Shown here piece by piece: positions 1 through 9,102 of a stretch of 64,000 nucleotides of DNA (its first letter is position 1; each line of letters opens with the position of its first letter). A program made the translations under genes and the position numbers. This stretch comes from Actinomadura luzonensis (GTDB lineage: Bacteria > Actinomycetota > Actinomycetes > Streptosporangiales > Streptosporangiaceae). The stretch is from NCBI RefSeq assembly GCF_022664455.2, contig NZ_JAKRKC020000001.1, forward strand, positions 3,105,001-3,169,000, read 5' to 3'. Below the pieces are notes generated by a model, which saw nothing but the letters and a program-made list of their open reading frames with translations, was not told where the DNA came from and ran no database searches.

Positions 1-629
1 GAGGCGGCGTGCCGGCCGGCGACCAGCACCTCGATGTGCTGGGCCACCCGCTCGACCTCCTCCAGGATGTGCGAGCTGAACAGGATGGTCTTGCCGGCCG
101 TGCCCATGCCCCTGATGAGGTCCATGAGGTGGAGGCGCTGGCGCGGGTCCATGCCGTTGAACGGCTCGTCGAGCAGCAGCACGGGCGGGTCGTGGACGAG
201 CGCCGCGGCGACCTTGACGCGCTGGCGCATGCCCTTCGAGTACGTCTCCACCCGCCGGTCCTTCGGCTCTTCCATCTCCACGGTGGCGAGGGCCTTGCGG
301 GCGGCCTCGACGGGGTCGGGCAGGCCGTGGAGCCGGGCGGCGGACAGGACGAACTGCCAGCCGGTGAGGAAGCCGTACACGCCCTCCCGCTCCGGGACGA
401 GACCGATATTTCGGTAGATGTGGTGGTTCTTCCAGACGCGGTCGCCGTCCAGCGTGACCGTGCCGCCCGACGGGGCGAGGAAGCCGGCCATCAGGTGCAG
501 CAGCGTCGACTTGCCCGCGCCGTTCGGCCCGAGCAGGCCGGTGACGCCGGGACCGATGGTCATCGTCACGTCGTTGACGGCCACGACGTTGCCGTACCAG
601 CGGGACACCTGGGAGAGCTCGATCTTCAT
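1..629 (-). CDS. ABC transporter ATP-binding protein (3' end beyond window)
   Basis: This is the nucleotide-binding subunit of an ABC exporter. Translating from the ATG at 629 gives a Walker A motif (GPNGAGKST) near residue 36, a signature motif (YSKGMRQR), and a Walker B motif with an Asp-Glu-Pro turn (LLLDEPFNGMDP). The reading frame is open to the window edge, so about 209 residues are seen and the C-terminus is missing. Its start overlaps the stop of the upstream permease by the ATGA motif, which indicates translational coupling in one operon. The substrate cannot be told. It is the second ATPase of the operon, so another permease probably lies beyond the edge. Confidence 0.9.
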   Translation of the reverse strand, partial: MKIELSQVSRWYGNVVAVNDVTMTIGPGVTGLLGPNGAGKSTLLHLMAGFLAPSGGTVTLDGDRVWKNHHIYRNIGLVPEREGVYGFLTGWQFVLSAARLHGLPDPVEAARKALATVEMEEPKDRRVETYSKGMRQRVKVAAALVHDPPVLLLDEPFNGMDPRQRLHLMDLIRGMGTAGKTILFSSHILEEVERVAQHIEVLVAGRHAA

Positions 630-1486
630 CGGGCGGCCGCCTTCCGGTAGCGCAGCGCGAGCGCGGCCAGACCGGCCCCGATCAGCAGGACGAGGACCGC
701 CGCCGAGACCGGGCCGCTGGGGTAGGCGGCGCTCTCGATCGAGTGCGGCGGGGTGCCGAACAGCCAGGACTGCACGGAGTCGACCAGCCAGAACGGGTTC
801 AGCAGCCACGCCCAGGCGGCCGCCTCGTCGTGGCCGGTGGAGTAGAGGGCGCCGTAGACGACCGGCACGGACGCCGACGACAGCAGGTAGACGACCATCA
901 CCGAGGCCACGCCGAGCCCGCGCCGCGGCGTGAACGAGGCCAGCGCCAGCCCGAACACCGACAGCAGGACCGCCAGCACCAGCGCCATGAGCACCGCGCC
1001 CGCGTACTCGCCGGTGGCCGGGTCGCCCGGCATGTCGATGATCAGCTCACCGGCGAAGGTGAGCGTGAGCGGCACCGCGACCAGCAGGAACACCGCCGTC
1101 GTCATGGCGGCGACCTTGGCGGCGACGTACTCGGTGACCGAGACCGGCCGCGACAGGTAGAGCGGGAGCACCCGGTAGCGCAGGTCGGGGGCGACCACGG
1201 TGGGCGCCTGCGCGGCCAGGAAGATCGCCACCACGGCCTGCATGATCACCGCGTACCCGCTGTAGGCGACGCCGCGCTGCTGCAGCAGCGCCATCAGGGC
1301 GATGCTCACCACCGCGGGCAGCAGCATGATGGCGAACAGCGCGAACGGCATGATCTTGCTGCGGGCCGGGCGGCCGAGGCCGAAGACGCCGCGCAGGCTG
1401 TGCACGGCCAGCGCCTGGAAGGCGTGCGCGCGGCCGAGCCGCGGCCCGTCGTAGTGGCGGTAGCCGATGTCGTAGATTTCAGACAC
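626..1486 (-). CDS. ABC transporter permease
   Basis: This 286-residue integral membrane protein has about six hydrophobic segments, at roughly residues 45-65, 80-100, 125-150, 160-185, 190-215 and 262-280. The layout is that of ABC-2 type exporter permeases. The N-terminus (YDIGYRHYDGPRLGR) is typical of actinobacterial members. It overlaps the ATPase gene on its 5' side by 8 bp and the next ATPase by 4 bp, so the three genes form one tightly coupled operon. It likely forms the membrane channel for one or both of these ATPases. The cargo is unknown. Confidence 0.85.
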   Translation of the reverse strand: MSEIYDIGYRHYDGPRLGRAHAFQALAVHSLRGVFGLGRPARSKIMPFALFAIMLLPAVVSIALMALLQQRGVAYSGYAVIMQAVVAIFLAAQAPTVVAPDLRYRVLPLYLSRPVSVTEYVAAKVAAMTTAVFLLVAVPLTLTFAGELIIDMPGDPATGEYAGAVLMALVLAVLLSVFGLALASFTPRRGLGVASVMVVYLLSSASVPVVYGALYSTGHDEAAAWAWLLNPFWLVDSVQSWLFGTPPHSIESAAYPSGPVSAAVLVLLIGAGLAALALRYRKAAAR

Positions 1487-2387
1487 CCGCGGCCTCCTCC
1501 CTGAAGACGTCCTCGATGCGGTGGCGGCCCTGCTCCATGCGGATCAGGCACAGGTCGAGCCCGGCCGCGGCGTCGCGGATCGCGTCGTACGTCTCCGGCC
1601 CCAGCACCTTGACCACCAGCAGCCGGCCCTGCGGCGAGACGGTCTGCCCGGCCTCGGCCAGGCGGGCGGCCAGCGGCTCCAGGCCCTCCTCGACCTCGAC
1701 CGTGACGGTCTCGGTGGCCTGGGTGAACTCGCCGATGGCCGACGAGCGCAGCAGCCGCCCGGCGTCGATGACGATGACGTGGTCGCAGATGCGCTCCAGC
1801 TCGCCCAGCAGGTGGGAGGTGACCACCACGCTGATGCCGAACTCGGTGCCGATGCGCCGGATCAGGGCGAGCATCTCGTCCCGGCCGCGCGGGTCGAGGC
1901 CGTTGGTGGGCTCGTCCAGGAAGATCAGTTTGGGGTCGTGGACGAGCGCCTGGGCCAGCTTGACCCGCTGCTTCATGCCGGTGGAGTAGCCGCCGACGAC
2001 GCGGTAGCGCTCCTCGGCCAGGCCGACGTGGCGCAGCACGTCGGCGGCCCGCTCGCGGGCGGCGGTGCGCGGGAGCCCGGACATGCGGGCGAGGTGGACC
2101 ACCAGCTCGGTGGCGGACACGTCGGGAGGCAGGCACTCGTGCTCGGGCATGTAACCGACCAGCCTGCGGATGGCGGCTCCCTGGGAGGTGACGTCCAGGT
2201 CGAGCACGCGGGCCGTGCCGCCGCTGGGCGGCAGCAGGCCGAGCAGGATCTTGATCAGCGTCGACTTGCCCGCGCCGTTGGCCCCCACCAGCCCGGTCAC
2301 GCCCGGCCCCACGGTGACCGTGAGCTGGTCGACCGCGGTGACGGTGGGGAAACGCTTGGTCAGCCCCTCGGTGGCGAGGATGTGCAT
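1479..2387 (-). CDS. ABC transporter ATP-binding protein
   Basis: This 302-residue ATPase carries Walker A (GANGAGKST, about residue 35), a signature (YSTGMKQR), Walker B (LIFLDEPTNGLDP) and an H-loop (TSHLLGELE). A C-terminal extension of about 80 residues is typical of ABC-2 exporter ATPases. It is the first gene of the leftward exporter operon. No clear ribosome binding site precedes the ATG. A TAGGGT hexamer (minus strand, 2395-2400) lies only 7 nt upstream, so the message may be leaderless. Confidence 0.9.
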   Translation of the reverse strand: MHILATEGLTKRFPTVTAVDQLTVTVGPGVTGLVGANGAGKSTLIKILLGLLPPSGGTARVLDLDVTSQGAAIRRLVGYMPEHECLPPDVSATELVVHLARMSGLPRTAARERAADVLRHVGLAEERYRVVGGYSTGMKQRVKLAQALVHDPKLIFLDEPTNGLDPRGRDEMLALIRRIGTEFGISVVVTSHLLGELERICDHVIVIDAGRLLRSSAIGEFTQATETVTVEVEEGLEPLAARLAEAGQTVSPQGRLLVVKVLGPETYDAIRDAAAGLDLCLIRMEQGRHRIEDVFREEAAGV

Positions 2388-2427
2388 GAGCCGGACCCTA
2401 CCTGGGTGGCCCGGGCCGTGGCCTCGG

Positions 2428-3354
2428 TCATACGGATGAACGTCGTCCTACTTGAGGCCAGAATCTGCGCTGGATCAGGAGGGTGACGGTGCCCGAGATG
2501 ACCATGCCGAGGATGTTGACCGCGAGCTGGGAGACCGAGCCCGCGACCTCCTTCCAGTCGGCGAGGGCCAGCGCCACCGCCACGTAGCCGGCCGCCGGGA
2601 CGGTGGTGACCGAGATGAACACGCCGATCAGCGCCGACGACTTGCCCGCCGTGACCGACAGCACCCCGGCCGCGCCGGCCAGCAGCGCCACGATGAACGA
2701 CCACCGGTCGGGCTTGACGATGAACTGCACCTCCGCGTTGCTCCGCAGGTTGCCGATGTCGATCCAGCCGAGCAGGTGCATGGCGAAGGTGACCGCGAAG
2801 GTGATGACGATGGCCACGAGGAAACCGACGACAAGCGTGCGGAGCGAGGTCGCGATGAGGTGGCCGCGGTGGTTCAGCAGGCCGAAGCAGATGGCGGCGA
2901 TCGCCCCGAACTCGGGGCCGAGCACCATCGCGCCGACGATGAGGATCGGCGAGTTCTGCAGCACGCCGATGCCCGCGAGCAGGGTGGCGATGGTGAGGAA
3001 GGCCAGGTACGCCCACGTGATGCGGGAGTCGGAGGAGACCCGCTGGCCGAGCTCCTCCCAGATGACCGCGTCGTCCGGGTCGCCCGGCGCCTCCTCGATG
3101 GCCTCGATCGCGACCTTGGACAGCGACAGGTCGACCTGCTCGGCCGCGATCGAGCCCTCTTCCTTGAGCCAGGCGAGCCGGCTGATCACCTCGTTGGCGG
3201 ACTCCCTGGCCGCGTCGCAGAGGATGACGTCGCCCTCGGGCACGCGGCCCGCGCCGGCCAGGACGACGATGTTGGTGACGCCGGGGCAGTCGTCCAACAC
3301 CGCCGTCACCTCGTCGGTGCGGGCGGCCGGGCTGATCAGTCGCAGGTGCAGCAC
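2428..3354 (-). CDS. DUF389 family membrane protein
   Basis: This protein has a soluble ACT-like N-terminal region of about 140 residues (LHLRLISPAARTDEVTAVL) followed by five or six hydrophobic segments, with the GAMVLGPEFGAIAAI stretch typical of DUF389. The family's function is not established. I placed the start at the GTG at 3354 because family members usually begin with the LHLRLI segment; an upstream in-frame extension to 3456 is less likely. It stands alone between the ABC operon and coaA. Confidence 0.8.
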   Translation of the reverse strand: MLHLRLISPAARTDEVTAVLDDCPGVTNIVVLAGAGRVPEGDVILCDAARESANEVISRLAWLKEEGSIAAEQVDLSLSKVAIEAIEEAPGDPDDAVIWEELGQRVSSDSRITWAYLAFLTIATLLAGIGVLQNSPILIVGAMVLGPEFGAIAAICFGLLNHRGHLIATSLRTLVVGFLVAIVITFAVTFAMHLLGWIDIGNLRSNAEVQFIVKPDRWSFIVALLAGAAGVLSVTAGKSSALIGVFISVTTVPAAGYVAVALALADWKEVAGSVSQLAVNILGMVISGTVTLLIQRRFWPQVGRRSSV

Positions 3355-3429
3355 GTGCCCATTGTGGTGGATCGCGCCGTCGATCGGACGTTGACGAGGT
3401 TTTGATGCGGGTGCCCGAGGCTCCCTGAC

Positions 3430-3567
3430 ATGGTTCGGTACAAGTGCCACGAACACGGCGAACAGTGCTGGTTCGCCGATCTCGACGACCAGGAGTGCGG
3501 TGGCAGGTTCGCCCTCTACCTGTTCGAGGAGGTGGCGTTCAGGTCCGGCGAAGCCGTACCCGCCTGA
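3430..3567 (+). CDS. Possible 45-residue Cys/His small protein
   Basis: A short ATG-initiated frame encodes about 45 residues. It starts [18 protein letters not shown] and has a second cysteine cluster (DDQECGG) followed by FALYLFEEV. The three Cys and two His residues are spaced as in small metal-binding proteins. A GAGG sequence sits 9 nt before the ATG. Its 3' end overlaps the end of coaA on the other strand by 29 bp. I do not recognise the family. The amino-acid make-up looks protein-like rather than like a shadow of another frame, but no further evidence supports it. Confidence 0.35.
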   Translation: MVRYKCHEHGEQCWFADLDDQECGGRFALYLFEEVAFRSGEAVPA

Positions 3568-4456
3568 CCGCGTGGTCGGCGCCCTTCTTCAGGACGAGGT
3601 CGGCCCGGCCCCTGGTGGGGGCGATGTTCTCGACCAGGTTGCGCTCGTTGATGTCGCGCCAGACGTTCACGGCGAAGACGGTGGCCTCCTCGTGCGACAG
3701 CTCCGCGATGTGCCGGAAGTACGACTTCGGGTCCTCGAAGGCGGTGCGGCGGAGCTTGTGGAAGCGTTCGACGTACCAGGTGCGGATGTCCTCGGCCTTG
3801 GCGTCCACGTAGATGGAGAAGTCGAAGTAGTCGTTGACGGCGAGCGAGGTGGGCGGGGCGGGCTGCAGGACGTTCAGCCCTTCGATGATGAGGATGTCGG
3901 GGTTCTTCACGGTCTGGACCGCGCCGGGAACGATGTCGTACTCCAGATGGCTGTAGACGGGCGCCTGCACCTCGGCCGCCCCCGCCTTGACCTCCGCCAC
4001 GAACCTGACCAGCGCCCGCCGGTCGTAGCTCTCCGGGAAACCCTTGCGCTGCATGATCCCCTTGGCCTCCAGCACCGCGTTGGGGTAGAGGAAGCTGTCG
4101 GTGGTGACCAGCTCCACGTGCGGGTGCTCGGGCCAGCGGGCCAGCAGCGTGTGCAGCAGCCGCGCCGTGGTGGACTTGCCCACCGCGACGCTCCCGGCGA
4201 TGCCCAGGATGTACGGCACGCGCTCCTCGGGGTGGCCGAGGAACGCGCTCAGCACGCTGCTGCGTTGCTTGGATCCGGTGAAGTGCAGGTTGAGCAGCCG
4301 GGTCAGCGGGAGGTAGATGTCCGTGACCTCGGTCAGGTCGATGGGGTCGTCCAGACCGCGCAGCTCTTCCAGCTCTTCGGCGGTGAGAGTCAAGGGCGTG
4401 TTCTTGCGGAGCTCGCTCCACTGCTCCCTGCTCAGTTCCACGTAGCCGTTGTTCAC
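3539..4456 (-). CDS. coaA: Type I pantothenate kinase
   Basis: CoaA phosphorylates pantothenate with ATP in the first committed step of coenzyme A synthesis, in the cytoplasm. At 305 residues it has normal length. It has the P-loop [17 protein letters not shown] near residue 86, the TTDSFLYPN segment, YDIVPG, and the IIEGLNVLQ and [17 protein letters not shown] stretches typical of bacterial type I enzymes. Translation starts at a GTG. A TACGCT hexamer (minus strand, 4463-4468) lies 6 nt before it and no Shine-Dalgarno is visible, so the transcript is probably leaderless. Confidence 0.95.
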   Translation of the reverse strand: MNNGYVELSREQWSELRKNTPLTLTAEELEELRGLDDPIDLTEVTDIYLPLTRLLNLHFTGSKQRSSVLSAFLGHPEERVPYILGIAGSVAVGKSTTARLLHTLLARWPEHPHVELVTTDSFLYPNAVLEAKGIMQRKGFPESYDRRALVRFVAEVKAGAAEVQAPVYSHLEYDIVPGAVQTVKNPDILIIEGLNVLQPAPPTSLAVNDYFDFSIYVDAKAEDIRTWYVERFHKLRRTAFEDPKSYFRHIAELSHEEATVFAVNVWRDINERNLVENIAPTRGRADLVLKKGADHAVRRVRLRRT

Positions 4457-4593
4457 CTAGGCAGCGTAGCGATGTACGACAAATCAGATCATGGGCGGGC
4501 CCGGATTCGGTGTCCACAGCCTGTGGACAAAACATGGGGATTATCGAGAGCCTGTTCGGGGAAAGAAGATCGGTTCCGCGAAATCGTTATGCA

Positions 4594-6036
4594 ATGGTTG
4601 GCGGGCGGCTACTGTTCCAAGGCGTGGATCGCCGTCGCTTCCTCACCACCATGACCGTCGCCGGCGTCGCCGGGCCCTTCGCCGGAGTCGCCTGCGCCGG
4701 GCGGCAGGGCGGCGCCCAGGCCGCCCCCAGCGGGTACGGCCCCCTCCGCCCCGTGCCCGACCTGCGCGACGGCAAGGTGCGCCTGCACCTGCCCGACGGC
4801 TTCAGCTACCGCTCCTTCAGCGCGGCCGGCGAGAAGTTCAGCGACGGCGGCGTGGTGCCCGGCAGGCACGACGGCATGGCCGCCTTCGCCGGGCCCGGCG
4901 GCACCGCCATCCTGGTGCGCAACCACGAGGTCGGCGGGGCGGTCGGCGCGTTCGGCGACCGGGAGCGGGCCTACGACCCGATGGCCGGCGGCGGCACCTC
5001 CACCCTGCGCGTCACCCGCCGGGGCGAGCTGGTCAGGTCCACCCCGTCGCTCACCGGCACCATGCTCAACTGCTCCGGCGGCCCGATGGCCTGGCGGGCC
5101 TGGCTGAGCTGCGAGGAGACGGTCAACGGCCCCGACGTGGCGGACGCGCCGGGCGGCGCGGGCAACGCCAGGCTCACGCGGAAGCACGGCTACGTCTTCG
5201 AGGTGCCGCTCGGCCGGGCGGCAACGGCCGAGCCGGTGCGCGCGGCCGGGCGCTTCGCGCACGAGTCGGCCGCCTTCGACCCCTCCACCGGCGCCATCTA
5301 CCTGACCGAGGACAACTTCTCCCACCCCTCCGGCTTCTACCGCTACCTGCCGCCCAGACACCCGATGCTGGCGGGCAGGCTGCTCGACGGCGGACGGCTG
5401 CAGATGCTCGCCGTCGCCGACGCCGACCGTGCGGACCTGTCGGCGGGGCAGCCGCCGGGCGCCGCCTACGCGGTCGAGTGGGTGGACATCGACGACCCCG
5501 ATCCCGGCTTCCGCGCGCGGACGCCGTACGACGAGGCGGTGCAGGCCGTCGGCCGGCAGGGCCGGGCCAAGGGGGCGGCGATCTTCGCCCGGCTGGAGGG
5601 CGCGGTGTACCACCAGGGCACCGTCTACTTCGTCTCCACCCAGGGCGGCGACACCTCCCCGGCCGACCCGATGCCCGAGGGCTTCGGCAAGGGACGCGGC
5701 CAGGTGTGGGCGTACGAGACCTGGAGCCGCAGGCTCCGGCTCGTCTACGAGTCGCCGCGCGCCGCGGTGCTCGACCTGCCCGACAACATCACCGTGAGCC
5801 GCCGCGGCACGCTCGTGCTGTGCGAGGACGGCGACGGCGACAACTACCTGCGCGGGCTCACCCCGGCCGGGCGGCTGTTCGACTTCTGCCGCCTGGCGCC
5901 GATCAGCGGCGACCCGGGCGCCGAGTTCGCGGGCTCCACGTTCGGGCCCGGCGGGCACACGCTGTACGTCAACGTGCAGTCCAAGCAGGGCAGGTCGTTC
6001 GCGATCTGGGGCCCGTGGGAGCGCGGGCTGTTCTAA
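4594..6036 (+). CDS. PhoX-like (DUF839) Tat-exported protein
   Basis: This protein of about 480 residues begins with a twin-arginine type signal ([19 protein letters not shown]), so it is probably folded in the cytoplasm and exported by Tat. The body matches the PhoX/DUF839 family: [53 protein letters not shown] and [15 protein letters not shown]. PhoX members are calcium/iron-dependent phosphatases, but many DUF839 proteins are untested, so the activity here is inferred. A downstream GTG at 4624, just before the Arg pair, is another possible start. It lies 7 bp upstream of acpS. Confidence 0.82.
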   Translation: MVGGRLLFQGVDRRRFLTTMTVAGVAGPFAGVACAGRQGGAQAAPSGYGPLRPVPDLRDGKVRLHLPDGFSYRSFSAAGEKFSDGGVVPGRHDGMAAFAGPGGTAILVRNHEVGGAVGAFGDRERAYDPMAGGGTSTLRVTRRGELVRSTPSLTGTMLNCSGGPMAWRAWLSCEETVNGPDVADAPGGAGNARLTRKHGYVFEVPLGRAATAEPVRAAGRFAHESAAFDPSTGAIYLTEDNFSHPSGFYRYLPPRHPMLAGRLLDGGRLQMLAVADADRADLSAGQPPGAAYAVEWVDIDDPDPGFRARTPYDEAVQAVGRQGRAKGAAIFARLEGAVYHQGTVYFVSTQGGDTSPADPMPEGFGKGRGQVWAYETWSRRLRLVYESPRAAVLDLPDNITVSRRGTLVLCEDGDGDNYLRGLTPAGRLFDFCRLAPISGDPGAEFAGSTFGPGGHTLYVNVQSKQGRSFAIWGPWERGLF

Positions 6037-6043
6037 TGAAGGC

Positions 6044-6394
6044 ATGATCCTGGGCATCGGCGTCGACGTGGTGGACATCGCGCGCTTCGAGCGCGCCCTC
6101 GAACGCACCCCGGGCCTGCGCGAGCGGCTGTTCACCGAGGGCGAGCGGCCGCTGCCGGTGCAGTCGCTGGCCGCCAGGTTCGCCGCCAAGGAGGCCGTGG
6201 CCAAGGCGCTCGGCGCACCCCGCGGGCTGGGGCACCAGGAGGCCGAGGTGTGCCGCGACGAGCTGGGCAAGCCCGAGCTGCGGGTCAGCGGCCGGGTCGC
6301 CGAGACGGCCTACGAGCTCGGCGTCAAGCGCTGGCACATCTCGCTCAGCCACGACGCGGGCGTGGCCGTGGCCTACGTGATCGCGGAGGGATAG
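6044..6394 (+). CDS. acpS: Holo-[acyl-carrier-protein] synthase
   Basis: AcpS transfers the 4'-phosphopantetheine arm of CoA to the serine of acyl carrier protein, activating fatty acid synthesis. The 116-residue product shows both family signatures: [16 protein letters not shown] at the N-terminus with the metal-binding Asp, and [13 protein letters not shown] with its Glu and Lys near residue 50. The length is normal. It is followed 9 bp later by the NAD(P)H-hydrate repair gene, an arrangement common in actinobacteria. Confidence 0.95.
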   Translation: MILGIGVDVVDIARFERALERTPGLRERLFTEGERPLPVQSLAARFAAKEAVAKALGAPRGLGHQEAEVCRDELGKPELRVSGRVAETAYELGVKRWHISLSHDAGVAVAYVIAEG

Positions 6395-6403
6395 TTTCGG
6401 ATC

Positions 6404-7852
6404 ATGCGCACCGCCTACACCGCCGACCAGATCCGCGCCGCCGAGCACACGCTGATGGCCACGCTGCCGCCGGGCACGCTCATGCAGCGCGCCGCCGCCG
6501 GGCTGGCCGCCGCCTGCGCCGCCCTGCTGGGCAAGGTCTACGGCAGCCGCGTGGTGCTGCTCGTCGGCAGCGGCGACAACGGCGGCGACGCCCTCTGGGC
6601 GGGCGAGCGGCTGGCCCGGCGCGGCGCCCGGGTGGCGGCGGTGCTCGCCGGGGCCAAGACGCACGAGGCGGGGCTGGCGGCGTTCCTGCGGGCCGGGGGA
6701 CGGGTCGCCGAGCGTGACGCGCTCGGGACGGCCGACCTGGTCGTGGACGGGCTGGTCGGCATCGGGGCGTCGGGGGCGCTGCGGGAGCCGTACGCGGGGC
6801 TGGCGGAGGAGGCGAACGCGGGCCGCGCGCCCGTCGTCGCCGTGGACGTGCCGAGCGGCGTGGACGCGAGCACCGGCCGGGTCGAGGGCGCGGCCGTGCG
6901 CGCCCGGCTGACGGTCACCATGGGCGCGCTCAAGACCGGCCTGCTGGTGGACCCGGGCGCGGCCCGCACCGGCCGGGTCGAGCTGGTGGACATCGGGCTC
7001 GGCCCCCACCTGCCCGGCCCCGACGTGGCCGCGCTCACCGACGGCGACGTCGCCGGCCTGCTGCCGCGCCCCGGCAACGAGTCCGACAAGTACCGCAGGG
7101 GCGTGCTCGGCGTGCTGGCCGGCAGCGACCTCTACACCGGCGCGGCCGTGCTGGCCGTGGGCGGGGCGCTGCGCGCCGGGGCGGGCATGGTGCGCTACGC
7201 CGGCCCGGCCGAGCCCGTGGCACAGGTGCGCGCCGCCTGGCCGGAGGCCGTGATCACGCCGCTCGACCGGCCCTCGATCGAGGACGTCGGCCGCGTGCAG
7301 GCATGGGTGCTCGGGCCCGGCCTCGGCACCGGCGACTGGGCGCACGAGCTGGCCGCCCAGGTGCTCGGCACCCACCTGCCGGTGCTCGTGGACGCCGACG
7401 GGCTGAGCGTGGTGGCGGGCGACCGCTCGCTGCTGCGGCGCTCCGCGCCCACGCTCATCACCCCGCACGCCGGCGAGCTGGCCCGGCTGATCCGCGCCGG
7501 CCGCGAGGACATCGAGGCGGCCCGGCTGGAGCACGCCCGGGCGGCGGCGGCCGAGCTGGGCGTGACCGTGCTGCTCAAGGGCTCGACCACGGTGGTGGCC
7601 GAGGAGTCGAGGCCGGTCCGGGTCAACCCGACGGGCACGTCCTGGCTGGCCACCGGCGGCACCGGCGACGTGTTGTCGGGGGTGGCGGGCGCGCTGCTGG
7701 CGCAGGGGCTCGGCCCGTACGACGCGGGGTCGTGCGCCGCCTACCTGCACGGGCTGGCCGGCCGGCTGGCCGCCGACGGCGCCCCCCTGGCCGCGGCCGA
7801 CGTCGCCACCGCCGTGCCCGCCGCCGTCCGCGCCCTGACGGCCCGGACCTGA
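6404..7852 (+). CDS. nnr: Bifunctional NAD(P)H-hydrate epimerase / ADP-dependent dehydratase
   Basis: This 482-residue fusion repairs NADH and NADPH hydrated by heat or enzyme error. The N-terminal half (about 1-205) is the YjeF_N epimerase with GSGDNGGDALWAGERL and VVAVDVPSGVDASTG. The C-terminal half (about 220-480) is the ribokinase-fold dehydratase with KYRRGVLGVLAGS, PTLITPHAGELARL and the nucleotide-binding ATGGTGDVLSG. Both domains look complete. A 14-bp tandem duplication straddles the stop codon. Confidence 0.94.
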   Translation: MRTAYTADQIRAAEHTLMATLPPGTLMQRAAAGLAAACAALLGKVYGSRVVLLVGSGDNGGDALWAGERLARRGARVAAVLAGAKTHEAGLAAFLRAGGRVAERDALGTADLVVDGLVGIGASGALREPYAGLAEEANAGRAPVVAVDVPSGVDASTGRVEGAAVRARLTVTMGALKTGLLVDPGAARTGRVELVDIGLGPHLPGPDVAALTDGDVAGLLPRPGNESDKYRRGVLGVLAGSDLYTGAAVLAVGGALRAGAGMVRYAGPAEPVAQVRAAWPEAVITPLDRPSIEDVGRVQAWVLGPGLGTGDWAHELAAQVLGTHLPVLVDADGLSVVAGDRSLLRRSAPTLITPHAGELARLIRAGREDIEAARLEHARAAAAELGVTVLLKGSTTVVAEESRPVRVNPTGTSWLATGGTGDVLSGVAGALLAQGLGPYDAGSCAAYLHGLAGRLAADGAPLAAADVATAVPAAVRALTART

Positions 7853-7942
7853 CGGCCCGGACCTGACGGAATCTTCCGCCCGGCGTCCCCCGGAGGGCGA
7901 AAATCGCGCTCGACCACGGCGGTGAGCTGCCACACTGGAAGG

Positions 7943-9082
7943 ATGTACTCCTCGATGGCCACGCCCGCCGAGGCACGCGTCGACCTGGCCGCGATCAGGC
8001 ACAACGTCGCCCTGCTCAAGGAGCGCACGGGCGTCGAGCTGATGGGCGCCGTCAAGGCCGACGCCTACGGGCACGGGCTGGTGCCGTGCGCGCGGGCCGT
8101 GCTGGAGGGCGGCGCGAGCCGGCTCGGCACCGCGTTCGTCAGGGAGGCGCTGGAGCTGCGCGCGGGCGGCGTGAGCGCCCCCGTCCTGGCCTGGCTCATC
8201 ACCCCCGGCGAGCCGCTGGAGGAGGCCCTGCGGCACGACGTCGAGCTGTCGGCCGCCGACGTGCGGCTGCTCGACGAGATCGCCGCCGCCGCGCGCCGCG
8301 CAGGCCGCGCCGCGAAGCTGCACCTGGAGGCCGACACCGGCATGAGCAGGGGCGGCGCCCCGCTGGCCGCCTGGCCCGGTCTGCTGGCCAGGGCGCTGGA
8401 GCTGCGGGCCGAGGGGGTCGTCGAGATCGTCGGCCTCTGGTCCCACTTCGCCTGCGCCGACGTCCCCGGCCATCCCTCGGTGACGCAGCAGCTGGAGGCG
8501 TACGAGGAGGCGCTGAAGCTGGCCGAGCAGGCGGGCGCGGCCGGCTCCCACGTGATCAGGCACCTGGCCAACTCCGCGGCCGGCCTGACCCTGCCCGAGG
8601 CCCGCTACGACCTGGTCCGGCCGGGCATCGCGATGTACGGCCTGAGCCCGATCCCCGAGCAGGGCGGCTTCGGCCTGCGCCCGGCGATGACGCTGGTGGC
8701 GCGGGCCGCGCTGGTCAAGCGCGTGCCGCGCGGCTCAGGGGTCTCCTACGGCCACCTCTACACCACCGACCGCGAGACCACGCTGGCGCTCGTCCCGCTG
8801 GGCTACGCCGATGGCATACTCCGGCACGCCACGGGCAGAGCGGAGGTGCTCGCGGGAGGGCGGCGGAGGCGGGTCGCCGGCCGCGTGTGCATGGACCAGT
8901 TCATGATCGACATGGGTGACGACCCGCTCGCCGCGGGCGACGAGATCGTGCTGTTCGGCCCGGGCGACGGGGGCGAGCCGACCGCTCAGGAGTGGGCCGA
9001 TACGCTCGGCACGATCACGCATGAGATCGTGACCAGGATCGGCTCGCGGGTGCCGCGGGTCCACACCAGCACGGGTGCTTGA
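7943..9082 (+). CDS. alr: Alanine racemase
   Basis: Alr interconverts L- and D-alanine and supplies D-Ala for peptidoglycan. The product of about 379 residues has the PLP-lysine motif AVKADAYGHG near residue 35, the HLEADTGMSRGG segment, RPGIAMYGLSP, and the catalytic tyrosine region SYGHLYTT. GRVCMDQFMID and the C-terminal domain follow. A GGAAGG sequence directly abuts the ATG at 7943, so an in-frame ATG at 7955 (MATPAEARVDL) has better spacing and is an equally good start. It lies between nnr and a hydrolase/tsaE pair. Confidence 0.95.
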   Translation: MYSSMATPAEARVDLAAIRHNVALLKERTGVELMGAVKADAYGHGLVPCARAVLEGGASRLGTAFVREALELRAGGVSAPVLAWLITPGEPLEEALRHDVELSAADVRLLDEIAAAARRAGRAAKLHLEADTGMSRGGAPLAAWPGLLARALELRAEGVVEIVGLWSHFACADVPGHPSVTQQLEAYEEALKLAEQAGAAGSHVIRHLANSAAGLTLPEARYDLVRPGIAMYGLSPIPEQGGFGLRPAMTLVARAALVKRVPRGSGVSYGHLYTTDRETTLALVPLGYADGILRHATGRAEVLAGGRRRRVAGRVCMDQFMIDMGDDPLAAGDEIVLFGPGDGGEPTAQEWADTLGTITHEIVTRIGSRVPRVHTSTGA

Positions 9083-9102
9083 CGCGCAGAAGGATCGGGG
9101 AG

